Assembly: GCA_951217055.1 (NCBI GenBank)
Contig: OX578284.1
Location: forward strand, 46,041,677 to 46,105,676
Source of the DNA: Gerris lacustris
Taxonomy: Eukaryota; Arthropoda; Insecta; Hemiptera; Gerridae
Length of the DNA stretch: 64,000 nucleotides
Direction of reading: 5' to 3'
Under the pieces are notes generated by a model that saw only the letters and a list, made by a program, of their open reading frames with translations, made no database searches and was not told the origin of the DNA. Of this stretch, positions 24,981-36,800 are shown in pieces; within the stretch, counting starts at the first letter, position 1; each line of letters starts with the position of its first letter. The position numbers were made by a program, and so were the translations under genes.

Positions 24981-25055
24981 CTTCAGCACCGAGATTCGAA
25001 CCATGGGCCTTCTTTTTTCCAGTAAAGACGCTCTACCAAATAAGCTATACTGAAG
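24981..25055 (-). tRNA. tRNA-derived sequence (pseudo-tRNA / SINE head)
   Basis: On the minus strand an A-box-like TAGCTTATTTGGTAGAGCG and a B-box GGTTCGAATCT are spaced as in a tRNA. The ends TTCAGTA and TGCTGAA can form a 7-bp acceptor stem with one G-T pair. The D stem GCTT/GAGC is intact, with A14 and GG in the loop. The T stem is degenerate. The anticodon arm does not give a clean 7-base loop, so no amino acid can be assigned. It is almost certainly a pseudogene or the promoter part of a SINE. Confidence 0.55.
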
Positions 25056-25218
25056 AATAATTTCCTTTGTCGATAACGATACCTAGTCCCGAATTTAAGC
25101 TTTCAAATTTTCAAGTCAACATTAACGACATAGAACTAGAGTGAGAAATAACGCTTGTAATTATAAAGTACCCAATTAGTACCTGTATCTAGTACAATCA
25201 ATTAGAAATTCAATTTTT

Positions 25219-25440
25219 AAGTTTTTGGTGGTATTCATACTACGGAACGTTTAAATTTTAATTTAAATCAAATTATAACTACTATTTACAACGGGAGACA
25301 GATAAAGGAGGCTCGTGGTTCGAATCCCGGTGCTGAAGTCTATTTTTCTCTGTCTGTCTCCCGTTGTAAATAGTAATTATAATTTGATTTAAATTAAAAT
25401 TTAAACGTTCCGTAGTATGAATACTACCAAAAACTTAAAA
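25219..25440. repeat. foldback with a tRNA-like loop
   Basis: The arms contain 'agtttttggtggtattcata', 'ctacggaacgtttaaatt' and 'tacaacgggagacagaca' and are mirrored almost exactly. The loop carries GTGGTTCGAATCCCGGTGCT, a B-box plus T-arm and acceptor end like that of 24981-25055. A third arm copy lies at 24930-24975. Confidence 0.8.
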
Positions 25441-25829
25441 TTTGAATTTACAAATCTAACGATATAAGCCGTTTTCATGGGAAAAATCTAATTCCTGAGA
25501 AAATAGCTTTAAACGCGGACGGAGAGAGCCCGGGTTCGATTCCCCGCCGAGGCGAAGTTATTTTTATTATACATTTTGATGAAATGTTCTATAATAATTA
25601 AATTTTTCTACGAAAACATGAAAACTAATATATTAAAAACATTGGGCTAAGTAATTATCAACTTGTATATGTATTCTATTTTAGCTTGATGATCTTTAAC
25701 TTTTTAAAGGTAAATTTTGTAAAATAAATATCGATGATGGTCAGGGAAAACCTGAAGTGGGTCAGGGAAATGTCAGGGAAAAGTCAGGGAATTTTGTCAA
25801 GCTTTATTAGTGGCCACCCTGTATAACTA

Positions 25830-26510
25830 AGTACTAACTAACAACTTAGACTTAGGCTAACTTCGCCGTAGAGATGTTTTGTTGTATCTTGTTCACGTCG
25901 GCGTCGTAAGTAAATATAATATCAGTGATCATTTATCACTTTTGACCACGTTGATCGTGATCAATACAACTAAGGCATTGAGACTTATTAACATTAAAAA
26001 ATTTGTGGTTTAACAAAAAAAAAAAAAAAATGAAATTTGATTTAGCATAAATTATTATCATTGTCAAACATGAATAAAATATACGTGAGAAGTTAATTCA
26101 TTATTAACTGGTATGGGGCAAATGGCCTTGATATTTAATAGTCTGGTGAGTTGAATGTATTTATGGTATTATATAACCAATACTCAAGCTAATTTTCTAT
26201 TTGGGGTCGATCTATAGACCACGCACTGAAGTAGGAGGTCAAAATATACAGTTTCCAGACGATATTACTTCATAAAAATATTAGTCTTTTAGTATAATAC
26301 AGGTAATATCTCTTTTTTTGCTTTCTTACATGTGTAGAGAAATCAATATCACTTAAGATTTGAAAAGGTTTAAGATTTTCTGAGTCCAAACGAATCACAC
26401 TTAGGGTTGCTTTGAGTCGCTTAGGGTCATACCTCAAGACTATTAAATGCCTGCGAAACCATATAAATCACTTTCCCAGCAAAAACCTAGTTTCCGCGAT
26501 AACGGGGCTC
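25830..26510. other. non-coding stretch
   Basis: No gene recognised. A weak family C-like fragment (cagcaaaaacctagtttccg) lies near 26477. Confidence 0.35.
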
Positions 26511-26514
26511 AATA

Positions 26515-26890
26515 TTAACAAAAAGCATACTCGTAACATTGACAATTACATAGAGTAGATGAGACCCCCCGACCTGTAATAACCTAATGTTATGTTCATC
26601 AAGACTTAAATGTAAATGTAATAAAATGTAATGTAAATGTAATAAAAAAAAAAATGTAATGTAAATGTAAATAAAACGGCAAAAAATGAACTAACAAAAG
26701 CTTGATTACTGCTCAATAACAACAAAAAGCATATTCGTAACATGCCTGTAACCTAAATTCAAACCCTGACAATCACATAGAGTAGATGAGACCCCCCCCC
26801 CCCTCGTCCTGTAATAACCTAATGTTATGTTTATCAAGAAATAAATAAAACGCTACAAAAATGAACAAACAAAAGTTTGATTACTGACCA
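26515..26890. repeat. tandem duplication, unit about 200 bp
   Basis: 'caaaaagcata.tcgtaaca', ACATAGAGTAGATGAGACCC, 'cctgtaataacctaatgtta' and 'aaaagtttgattactg' occur twice, at about 26518 and 26722. The two copies differ in a poly-C tract (26792-26803 in the second) and in a local ATGTAA expansion in the first. Confidence 0.8.
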
Positions 26891-27188
26891 CATGATAAAT
26901 TATAAAACTGTAATATTGTTTCATATTGTATGTAATTTCTAATCTTATCACTTCCTCACACATTTGGTATAGTCATAGTGTGAATAGTAGTGATAAAAGT
27001 CGTAATTTTTTTAAAAAAAAAAAGTTTTTAAAAGAGAAATTATTTATTTTTCTCTTATATATTAATTAATAATAGGTTAAAAATTATATTTATCATTAGT
27101 TTTTTTTTTTTAAATAACCTTGTTTTAGTCTTTATGGATCATTATATTCTGATATTCATTTTACTAATATAAACACCTTTTGACCTCC

Positions 27189-27446
<258 letters not shown>

Positions 27447-27942
27447 AAATCTTGGATTTGGTTTAATGAAAACTTATGTTAAGAATTCTTGGCAGGATAA
27501 AAGATTCAAAATTTTTAATTTCTGGCAAGTAATCTGTTGTTTACTATTTATATTTACATAGGATATAAATACATGATACATAACATAGAATAGCCAAATT
27601 CACACCTCTGAAATAAAATGTAAGACTGTGTAATAGTTATAGACAATGAAATTTGAAATGGAGAAAATCATTTCCTTAGAACGAACATTTAAATCATATA
27701 ATAATAGTAACTAAACCTATTATATATAAATATCACGGATCTAAAAACAAGTTTAAAATAACTGATTGCACTGAAAACAATAAACCACAACAATAACACG
27801 AAAGAAGAAACATCTTGTGTGTCTTATATTATCTTATTTATATAATCTTTTAATTGTTTGTGTTTTTTTGTACTACTAAGACTAACAGTAGTTCGTTGTT
27901 ATGAACGAGATTTTGTGGGATCACTTTATAATTATGATTAGA

Positions 27943-28120
27943 GAGGTTAATAGAAAGTAACATAACAATACTGTCACGATATTTTTTGTTTCGATATTTT
28001 ATACCATCTTCAGTAGAGATTCTTAATTTGTTATCGCTGTCGAAACGCGTATGTTAATTTTATTAATATAAAATTGTGGTGACAATATTGTTGTGTTACT
28101 ATGTATTAACCTCTTTAGTC
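27943..28120. repeat. foldback element with a ribozyme-like core motif
   Basis: The left arm 'gaggttaata', AACATAACAATACTGTCAC and the right arm 'gtgacaatattgttgtgtta', 'tattaacctc' are inverted copies. Inside, on the minus strand, lies CTGAAGATGG, a short AT hairpin and CGAAAC (28018-27988). This is the same layout as the motif at 11148-11195. Confidence 0.6.
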
Positions 28121-28671
28121 ATAATTACTAACATCAATCTTTGAATTCTGTTTTACCTGATAATGATGATTTAGTTATTGACATTTTCTAAGGAACAATA
28201 AGTTTCTAACTTTAAAAAGTTCTAAACTGATAATTTTTAGAAAAATTATAGGAGGGAATTTGTATCTTTCATCTCTCTCCCTTCTTCTTTTATAATGCTA
28301 CTCGGCAATTATGCATTGTTGGCTGTTAGATCTGCATTTACTTGTAGAATAAAGCGGGTACATTGAACCCCCGGAATATGTACATAGCATTTGGAAACTT
28401 AGTTCGCCTATGTTGGTTTGCCTGTTTGTGGAGGTTCGTGCCAAATTCGTAACGAACTAGGTATTCCATCAGGTTGGAACTTGGTTCGGCGAACCGAGAT
28501 CGATGAACTAGGTTCCTGAGGCTCCTACTTAGATTGGGCGCTTCAGCTACCGTAACATTAATTGAAATTACTAAAGATAGTATGACAGAAAGGGGTCGTC
28601 CTGGCGTAAGAATTAGACTCGCCTAAAAAATTATCTCCTTATTTATATCAACATATTTGTTTCGACGTAGT
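28120..28671. other. non-coding stretch
   Basis: No gene or named repeat recognised. Confidence 0.35.
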
Positions 28672-29420
28672 TTAATTATCAGACTCGCCTGACATAATAT
28701 AATGTCCCAATGTCAACATATCTGTCTTAAATCCTAATGTGGAGACATGTTTCACACTAATGATCACATCTGTTGTATGTTGAAAGAAGTCGATCTTTTC
28801 ATCCTGGAATGAACTTAGGGTTATGCTGTTCGACGCGTAAAAAATCGGTCCGAGACCAAACGCTGACAAACTTTCCCATCTACGAGTTCTTAATTACTTA
28901 GCCTAGTGCTTTCCATTAATTAGTTTTCATAGGTACATTTAATTATTATTGAACATTTTATTAAAATGTATCAAAAATAACTTCTCCTAGGCGGGCATTC
29001 GAACCCGGCCTCTCTCCGTCTGGGTTTAAAGCTATTTTCTCAGGAACTAGATTTTTCCGGGAAAACCGCTTATGTCGTTAGATTTGTATTTAAATGGACT
29101 ATATTTTTTGAATTTTTTAATCAAAATCGTCGAAACCGTTTTCGAGAAATAATTTTTTTTCACGTTTCATCAGAGTTTTTGGGGAATAGCGCCCACAAAT
29201 TTGGAGCTAAAATTCATTTCTCGATTTACCCTCGGCCTCGGGGTATGATTTTTCTGCACATTTATGCCAAATTTCGTCAAAAATCGGCCCAGTAGTTTAG
29301 GCTCCTGTCGTCTGCATAGATAGACATTTTTTAAAAACCACTTTTTTGGACTCAAGGGACCTCAAAAAGTGTAAATTCAACAAAGCCTCAAAATCGAATT
29401 TTGACGCCATCACAAGTTTT
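28672..29420 (-). repeat. family C repeat, long copy
   Basis: Reverse orientation. It runs from 'acataatataatgtcccaat' through 'ggtctcggaccgatttttta' (complement), CATTCGAACCCGGCCTC and TTTTTCCGGGAAAACCG to TTTTGACGCCATCACAAG. The first 160 bp are almost identical to the copy at 33660-34390, so both share a recent source. Confidence 0.8.
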
Positions 29421-29429
29421 CCTTTGTCG

Positions 29430-30150
29430 TTGTTCACAATTTGCTCCAAAAATTAGAAGAGGGCATTTTTTTTTTTTTTTTTTTTTAAACAACCTTTATC
29501 GTGGATAATACACTGCCGACGTTATGAGAAAACTTAACTTAAGAGCTTAACTTACTTTTAGTACAATTTGTGATAACTATTAAATAAAATTACACAAGTA
29601 CACAGCATGATTATTTTATTACGATGAATTTGTTGTGTTGTTTATCGATAATATTTATTTGTTGTGCACGCTTTGTGCTATATTCTCTAGTTGTAATCAA
29701 CTCTGTTGTTTTTGTAAGGCCAAGTTAGTTACGTGACAGTTATGTCCTTGTCACTTGATCTGTCGTATGGAGGAAAGAATTATTTTCTCTGATTACATGA
29801 TGATAGGGGTTAAGGAGTGGCCACATGTCCTCCTAAATATAAGATATACGCACTAGGGAGACTCTTTACAGGCTACTAGTCTTTTCAGCATCTGCTCTAG
29901 TTACAGTAATAGCCTGGTCTCTCTATACAATCTATGACCATAGTCGTCTAGATGTGGTCTAGTAAAACCTACAAAAATAATTATAGTTATTATTCGACAA
30001 CAGTACTTTATATGTGATGTTTAGCATTACTGTAGTCTAGTCATTTAAATATAATAGTAAGATCTTAGCATCGGGATAGCATAAGCCCTTTTACCAACAT
30101 TAACGTAGAGAATTGAGATTACTTGTTTTGTACCACACGCTATGAAAAAC
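29430..30150. other. non-coding stretch, possible solo-LTR-like segment
   Basis: A T-run (about 29468-29487) is followed by GC-richer sequence 29640-30003 that ends 'ttattcgacaaca'. It looks like an LTR 3' end, but no partner, target duplication or coding region was found. Confidence 0.25.
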
Positions 30151-30155
30151 TTGGT

Positions 30156-30385
30156 ACTTCTATAGATTGTTACTCCCCTGTTTTTTTTAGAATATAAATG
30201 AGTTTGACTAAAAACTATTAAGACAAAGGGTATGTTTAGTCCAATGTACTTTAGGACAAAGGAATATCACACTTCTGTTTTAATAAGGGGAGTAACAGTC
30301 TAAAGAAGGACATTCCGTAAACCTTCTTTAGACTGTTACTGCCCTCTGCTTTTTTTTATAAGGAGAGTAACAATCTAAAGAAGTG
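30156..30385 (+). mobile_element. MITE1 copy 2
   Basis: Full layout: 'acttctatagattgttactc', 'aactattaagacaaaggg', 'ggacaaaggaatatcacac', GGGGAGTAACAGTCTAAAG, 'cttctttagactgttac' and 'agtaacaatctaaagaag'. Confidence 0.9.
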
Positions 30386-30389
30386 CCAA

Positions 30390-32680
30390 CAACTTTTTAA
30401 TAGCAGTGAACATTGATGACGAGTTAATAAAATTTTGACCACTATGAAGGAGACGCCCAAATGATTTTCTTAAATGTAGGAAAATGATGGCAGATCACCC
30501 TTTTTAGGTCATCATTAAGATAAATATTATCTTATAAAGATACACAGTAGAACTTGACAATACATTTTCTACAGTTTTGCCACCAGGTAAACCAAATTTT
30601 TTTTCATCCCCATCGTTGCAACATAAGGTTATTGCAGTAACCGAACTAATTTAAAACAATAGCTGTATAATACCTTACTTGTTGCTATCTTCAATATAAA
30701 TGAGCCTATTGTAAATCTAGAAAATTAAGGGCGAATATCTTACTTGTTGTCCCGGAATAGTGTCGAGCCTTGTATTTTCATATACATGGGTTTTTGCAAA
30801 TAAATTGTTAAAAATGCAACATTGGATGCATACAATATAATGTTTAACCATGAACAAAACGTCCTATAGTATTAAGCGTTGTTTAAACGGTCATAGAAAC
30901 TATCTCTTTGTATTTAAAGAGAAAAGAACTCTAAGATTATAACTTATGATATTATATCTCGACATTGGGAAAGCTTTAGAATAATCTATAAGTGCATCAG
31001 AGCGATACACTTTTGTGTGCAGTGGACCAATCAAAATTACCCTTTTGAATTCAAACTAGAGCTTGGCTGGCTACTTGTTGTGTACGCTTTTACTGCTGTT
31101 AGTGAAAACCAAATTTATAAAGTTGCTGTTTATGAAAATCAGATTTATAAAGTTGATGTTTTTGAAAACCAAAATGTTTCACTTATTCCTTTACACTAAA
31201 ATTAAGCATTGATGTATTATTTTCAATCTGCAAAATGTCATATTTTTTGAATTTTTAGCAACATCAAAAAAAACACGCAATAAAATAATAAAGTGTCAGC
31301 AAAATAACAAACAGGCTGCCAAATTTTAAGAAAAGGTTACTATTGAACCTATTAAAGGTTATGAACTCTCCAACATAGTTATTTTTATATATGTATTTAA
31401 GCGTAATATTCTGCTAAATATTTATATATTTTTGTAATGTAATATAATAATATTATATATAATATATAATAAATATTATATCCTAAATATTATTTTAACC
31501 TTTACAAATTATAATAATAAAACAAATTTTATTATTTTATAGTTTGTTATATTAACAAAATTTCTAAAAATTGAGATAAAAAACAGCTGTTAATAAAAAA
31601 AAGTGGCAACACTGATCGTTTTGCCTTTGTTTTGTTTTAACTTGATGACTCAAACTTTCGTATTTTTACAACTTTCATTTCTTTAAATATTTAGTGTTAT
31701 TTTTCTGCCGTTAGTAGATAAAATATTGTATGCAGCAAAGGAAACATTCCTGACTCGTTTAAAGATTACCTCCTTCGGTTACACCTTAGCATTTTCTGCT
31801 AACATTTTCCTGCCTCGGCTTCCCCTCTGCAGTAAATTTGTTTAGCCTATCCTCGCCTTCGGCTCGGAACTAAATCTTAAAAAACTTGTCAGCAAAATTT
31901 CATTTTGCTATACCTAGACCTAGTAACATAAATAACTATTTCTTTCCCTATTTGTCAAAGGCGGAGTATTTTGATTCTATAATATGTTGTTTTTTAACAA
32001 TGCTATTAGTGGAAACGGATTTGTTTAGGGGAAATTCATAAATAAACTTTCTACATCGCACAGTCGCAACTAGAACTAAGGTCAAACATCGAATTGTCTA
32101 ATTCGATTCCCAGGCAGGTGAGATTTGAACGTTTATTCAAGCGAACTCTACATAAATGTTGTTTCAATGGTAATGTAACTCTGTTCTGTAATTTACAAAT
32201 ACTGCTGTCGATTGATTCGTGAAGATTTTTTTTACCTTCGTGGTAAAACTGTTTGAGTGCATGAGAGCTTTATATCTAGATACATGGACCATGCACTGGT
32301 TTGTAATTTTAGTTATTATCTGTTCTTCCTTTAAGAAATAGCCTTGACTTAAGGTACTTATATGTTTCATAGTAGTTTGATGTTGGTGTTATTTAGTAGA
32401 AGGAAGGTATCATCAGGAACGATGTCGATGTCTTCCAAACAACCTCCCGTCCTGTCTGTGCGTGCCTCGGCTTCCTAGGTTGTTTTTTTATGTGCATGCC
32501 TGGTTTCTTCAGGCAGAGCCGCTCCTTCTGACACTCAACCCATCCTTTTTAAGATAATCCTCTTTCATATCGTATTACCTTACTCGAACTCTAAAGACAT
32601 CCTTCTAACAACAATTCAGAAAGTTGATTTAAAACCCATGATTTCCTTTTGTTACCATGTGTGCATTAAAGCGTTATATT
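30390..32680. other. non-coding stretch with a small in-frame repeat
   Basis: No gene recognised. At about 31103-31175 a roughly 33-bp unit (peptide ENQIYKV) repeats two and a half times inside a 60-codon open frame (31017-31199) without other support. A B-box-like TTCGATTCCCAGG lies near 32103. AT-rich DNA fills 31380-31560. Confidence 0.35.
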
Positions 32681-32684
32681 TTTG

Positions 32685-33410
32685 AATAAACAGGTCAAGT
32701 GTGTGCTAGTCAGCACACAGCGAGGGTCCGTAGGCCACACTATATAGTTAACTGTAAACTTAAGTGTATAAACAGTGTTTTTTTAAAATGCTAAAAACTA
32801 AAAAGCTTACTTTGAACCATTCTAAGGGTATAATATTCACAAAACACACTCTGATAAAGTATTTTTTTGCCACTGAACCGGACTACAACCATATAAATAC
32901 ATCAAAAAGACCATAATTATAAAAAAAAGTATTTTGTCAATAAAAAATAAAATAATATTTTTTTCGAAATTTCCAAAAAGTGGTATCTTTACTTTTGGTC
33001 GAAGAATGTTCAGGAATTTTTTCAGATTTTTTGCACTTCACATAAGCGAGATAGAGGGGGGGGGGGACACGTTTCAAACCCGCTTAAAACTCGCCTACGC
33101 TCGCCCTATCAAAGTTACAATCAAAGAATTATATATTTTTGTAATCAGCTCGACGTACCCTTTCATATGATACCCCTCACGGTGTCGAAAAAAAAATTAA
33201 AAAATTTTAACCCTTAAGATTTTTACCCTAATTTTTTTGAAAAATATTTTTTTTAAGCCGCTATATTTTTAAAATATGTGGGCAGGTACCAGACACATAC
33301 ATGCCAAATTTCAAAGTGATCGGACGAAAGGTGTAGCCGTGAGAGCACGCGAGAGGACGGACGGACAGAAAATATAAGGGTCCTTGGTTTTGCCTACGGA
33401 CCCTAAAAAA
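32685..33410. mobile_element. family A element, copy 2
   Basis: Opposite orientation to copy 1. It starts AATAAACAGGTCAAGTGTG, the hairpin GTGCTAGTCAGCAC, GAGGGTCCGTAGGCC, and ends TTTTGCCTACGGACCCTAAA. It contains an 11-12 base G run and CGCGAGAGGACGGACGG. Confidence 0.8.
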
Positions 33411-33423
33411 TACAAAGGACTCC

Positions 33424-33640
33424 ATTATTATTGGAGCGGCGACAAGAAGAATTTCCACCTCTCGTTTTCCTCTCTCTTTATCAATAATTATCTTAATCAT
33501 TAAGCTTTTCTACCTTGTATTAAATAAAGATTTACTAATAAGCAAAAACTGACAAAAAATAAAAAAATAAAAAATCTATTATAGATATTTGACAATAGGG
33601 ATGCGGGTCAATTTTACTCTTTTAGTAGTATTCTCTAAAG
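33424..33640 (+). repeat. direct repeat, left copy (about 220 bp)
   Basis: 'attattattggagc', 'cgacaagaagaatttccacc', 'aattatcttaatcatta', 'atatttgacaatagggatgc' and 'tagtattctct' recur in the same order at 34396-34620. The two copies flank the family C copy at 33660-34390. Confidence 0.8.
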
Positions 33641-33659
33641 TTTTTACTTGTACACAATA

Positions 33660-34390
33660 CACGTAAATTTTACAATACACGTATTGTGATGGGGCGAAAA
33701 TTTGATTTTGAGATTTTGATGGATTTACGTTTTGAGGTCCCCTGAGTCCAAAAAAGAGTCTATATGTCGTCTGTGCAGACGCATGAAACATAAACTACTG
33801 GGACGATTTAGACGAAATTTGGCGTACGCATGTTCTGAAAAATCATACCCTATAGCGAAATCGAGAAATGAATTTTTGCTCCAAATTTGGGGGCGCTACC
33901 CCCCAAAAACTCTGAAAAAAACCGTGAATTATAATTATTTTTCGAAAATGGGTTTGGTGGACTATTTGGATTAAAAAATTCTAAAATATCATAGTACATT
34001 TAAATACGAAACCTAGCTATATAAGTTGTTTTCCCGGGAAAAATCTAGTTCCTGTGAAAATAGCTTTAAACGCGGACGGAGAGAGCCCGGGTTCGATTCT
34101 CCGCCGAGGAGAAGTTAATTTTATGATACATTTTTGATAAAATATTCAATACTAATTAAATTTAGCAACGAAAACTAATAAACGGAAAACACTGAGCTAA
34201 GAAATTATGAACTCGTATATGAGAAAGTTTGTCAGCGTTTGGTCTCGGACCGATTTTTTACGCGTCGAACAGCATAACCCTAAGTTCATTCCAGGATGAA
34301 AAGATCGACTTCTTTCAACATACAACAGATGTGATCATTAGTGTGAAACATGTCTCTGACCGAATTTTTAATAAGTACATTAGTACATCG
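33660..34390 (+). repeat. family C repeat, long copy
   Basis: Complete-looking. It has GTGATGGGGCGAAAATTTG, GATTTTGAGATTTTGATGG, 'gaggtcccctgagtcc', 'ctgtgcagacgc', 'gggggcgctaccccccaaaa', 'tttcccgggaaaaatctagt', CCCGGGTTCGATTCTCCGCC and 'gtttggtctcggaccgattt'. The last 160 bp nearly match those of the copy at 28672-29420. Confidence 0.85.
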
Positions 34391-34395
34391 ACTCG

Positions 34396-34620
34396 ATTAT
34401 TATTGGAGCAGTAACAAGAAGGATTTCAACCTGTCCTTTTTCCTCTCTCTCTCTTTTAATAATTATCTTAATCATTATGTATTTTCTACCTTGCATTGAA
34501 TAAAGATTTATTAATATGCGAAAATTGATAAAATTGATGACAAAAAGAAAACAAAATCTTTAATGGATATTTGACAATACGGATGCGGGCCAATTTTACT
34601 CTTTTACTGGTATTCTCTAT
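34396..34620 (+). repeat. direct repeat, right copy (about 220 bp)
   Basis: Partner of 33424-33640, diverged by scattered substitutions and small indels. Confidence 0.8.
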
Positions 34621-35050
34621 TAATTTTATTCAGCATTATGATATTTAGTAAAAAGAACGCTTTAGATTCTAGATATTAGACTTAATCAAGAGTTCGTCAA
34701 TCTTGTGCATAAAACATGCTTAGATGGACAGTTTATCCGTTTACAGTACCCAATACTAAGTTATTTAATTACACAGCTTCGGTAACAAAACGTTGAATTA
34801 CTCCCATTGGTTTAATGCTGTTATTGTTCTCTTCACAAGCTAAGCAAGTTTCATATTACCAAGGACTTCGTTCTAAGTCTTACCAAGTTGTCAGCCTCAG
34901 TTCACTGTTAGACTTTAGTAAAACGGACCTTTTATTTCTTCCTATTATTCGAATAATAATCGTTTTCTTTAAACATGTAAATTGGATAATGACTCATGTA
35001 AGTTATTAATAAGTAGTTATATAATATCGATGGATGTAATACTTGTCGGC

Positions 35051-35278
35051 ACTTTTTTAGATTGTTACTACCCTTATAAAAAAACAGAGGGGAGTAACAA
35101 TCTAATGAAGTTGTACAGAATGATCTTCTTTAGACTGTTACTTCCCTTATAAAGACAGAAGTGTGATATTCCTTTGTATAAAAGTACATTGGACTAAACA
35201 TTCCTTTTTTCGTTATAGTTTTTTAGACAGTCATTTATATTCTTAAACAACATAGGGGAGTAACAATCTAAAGAAGTA
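35051..35278 (-). mobile_element. MITE1 copy 3
   Basis: Reverse orientation: the short terminal foldback comes first (GAGGGGAGTAACAATCTAA), then 'cttctttagactgttactt', 'gtgtgatattcctttgt' and 'aggggagtaacaatctaaag'. Confidence 0.85.
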
Positions 35279-35357
35279 CCATAAGGGTCAATTCATTAAA
35301 GCTAATGTAAGAATAAAATAATATGTAACTTACGTTACGTTTGTGTAAGTTACATTT

Positions 35358-36060
35358 TAACGGCGCGAAAGTTCGTTTTTGATGGTTGTTTTTAAGGTTC
35401 CATAAGCCCAATATGAATATGAAATGGTTTTTAAAAAGTGTCGGTCTGTTTGTTGTCTGTAAGTCTGTGAAGACGCATGGAGGCTAAACCACTGGAATGA
35501 TTTTGATGAAATTAGGCATAATAGTTCAGAAAAATCGTATCCGAGGCGAATTTGTTAAATGAATTTCAAGTATTAATTTGGGGGGGCTACTCCCTACACA
35601 CTGAAAATACTCAGCCAAATAAGTGTGGCACATAACTTCCTCGCGTCCTATTTCGTAAAATTTAATGATTTTATGCTTTTAAAACTTATTATTATTCACT
35701 TGATTTCATTTTTCCCCCGTTTTTTAAATGTGTCAAAATCGTTTTCGATTTTTACATTAATAATGTATCAATTTAGCAAAATTTAAAGAGTGGAGACGGT
35801 TGAAATTAATCTGGGCCTATCTGCGTCTGCGGGCTACTTTCGACGAACCATCAAAATGTCATAAAAATCAGATTACCGTTATACCTTCGGGTAAGCTCGG
35901 AAGCAAAAGTTAAAATAAAAATTCTCGAAAACGGTTCCGATGATTATGATTCAAAAATTTTAAAATGTACTCCATTTAAATACGATATATAAGTAGTTTT
36001 CCCGAGAAAATAGCTATTTACTCGTACTTAGTTTTTGTACATGAGAAAGTTTAGTATAAA
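35358..36060 (+). repeat. family C repeat split by a family B insertion
   Basis: The left part 35358-35607 runs ACGGCGCGAAAGTTCG to 'gggggctactcc'. The right part 35912-36060 runs 'attctcgaaaacggttccg', 'ccatttaaatacg' to 'catgagaaagttt'. The middle is family B in reverse. Confidence 0.7.
35608..35911 (-). repeat. family B repeat inserted in family C
   Basis: 'gtgtggcacataacttcctc', 'catttttcccccgtttttt', 'ttgaaattaatctgggccta' and 'taccttcgggtaagctcgga' are the reverse complement of family B. The insertion order shows family B moved after this family C copy was in place. Confidence 0.7.
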
Positions 36061-36380
36061 TTAAATATATTTATATAAAGCATAAGACAGTGTATTTGTG
36101 TAGTGTATGTTAAAAACAGCATGTTATGTACGAAGCCATAGATATAGTTGGGACTGTCCCAGATGTATTAAAACAAGTTTTTTTTATATTAGTACTATTC
36201 TATCATCCCATCTGCTGTAAGTGACTGGCAGGCATGCCGTGAACTTCTTGGCTCTATGCCCCTTAGATTTTTGGCTGACTACGGAACTGTCGTACCTATG
36301 AAAAATTATTATTAAATGACACATCAGTATGAAAACTGCGTAATTTTATTTTATATGTCTTCATATTTGTTCATTTAACA

Positions 36381-36540
36381 TTATTATAGTACATTACGCG
36401 TCGAGTGCGGAAAGTACCATTTTGCATGCGAGTGTGGAGTTTGCACCCGAGCAACAGCGAGGGTTGTAAAACCACACGAGCAATGCAAAATGCCGTTTTC
36501 GCACGAGTTGCGTACCGTACTTTATCTACGATTGTTAGAT
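36381..36540. repeat. foldback element, GC-richer
   Basis: 'tacattacgcgtcgagtgcg', ACCATTTTGCATGCGAGTGT and the mirrored 'acacgagcaatgcaaaatgc', CGCACGAGTTGCGTACCGTA form long imperfect arms around a short centre. No coding capacity. Confidence 0.7.
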
Positions 36541-36800
36541 TTAAATAATAAATATAGAAAAAATAAACTTGCTGTATTTAAGTTCGTATCTCTCTCTTGA
36601 TAAAGATGGCATTAATTCTTGAGTTGTATTTTTTGCCGAATTAATTATTTCTGGAGGAGTATTATTCTCCACATTTTCGTCAAAGTCACTTGATTAACTC
36701 ATTGTTTTTCACTAAAAACTCGATATAAACAGTTACTTTAATAAAAGAACAGCAAATTAGTTTTGTTAAATGTAAACAAACTCGGTAATCGTGCGTAAAG

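Larger units (their letters stand above)
24640..25690 (+). repeat. family C repeat interrupted by a tRNA-like foldback insertion
   Basis: The left part is 24640-24922, ending 'gtagtccatttaaa'. The right part resumes at about 25450 with 'caaatctaacgatataagcc' and includes GGGTTCGATTCCCCGCCG. The intervening 530 bp are foreign to family C and form their own inverted repeats. Confidence 0.75.
23689..25821. mobile_element. 2.1-kb TIR element (CAGGGTGGCCAC ends) with TATAA target duplication
   Basis: The left end is CAGGGTGGCCAC and the right end is GTGGCCACCCTG. Both are followed inward by repeats of CCGGGAAAAGTCAGGGAATT and 'gtcagggaaa'. TATAA flanks both sides (23684-23688 and 25822-25826), consistent with a 5-bp target site duplication. 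No transposase frame was found, so it is non-autonomous. Two family C copies in opposite orientation fill most of it. The superfamily could not be named. Confidence 0.75.

Noticed and set aside
24981..25055. Functional tRNA gene
   Set aside because: T stem and anticodon arm do not fold cleanly, and it is embedded in a repeat.
28672..28869. Open frame MSAFGLGPIFYASNS also at 34229
   Set aside because: Identical because both are family C ends; no sign of a gene and the frames end differently.
29630..30003. Solo LTR
   Set aside because: Ends look LTR-like, but no target duplication, second copy or coding region could be found.
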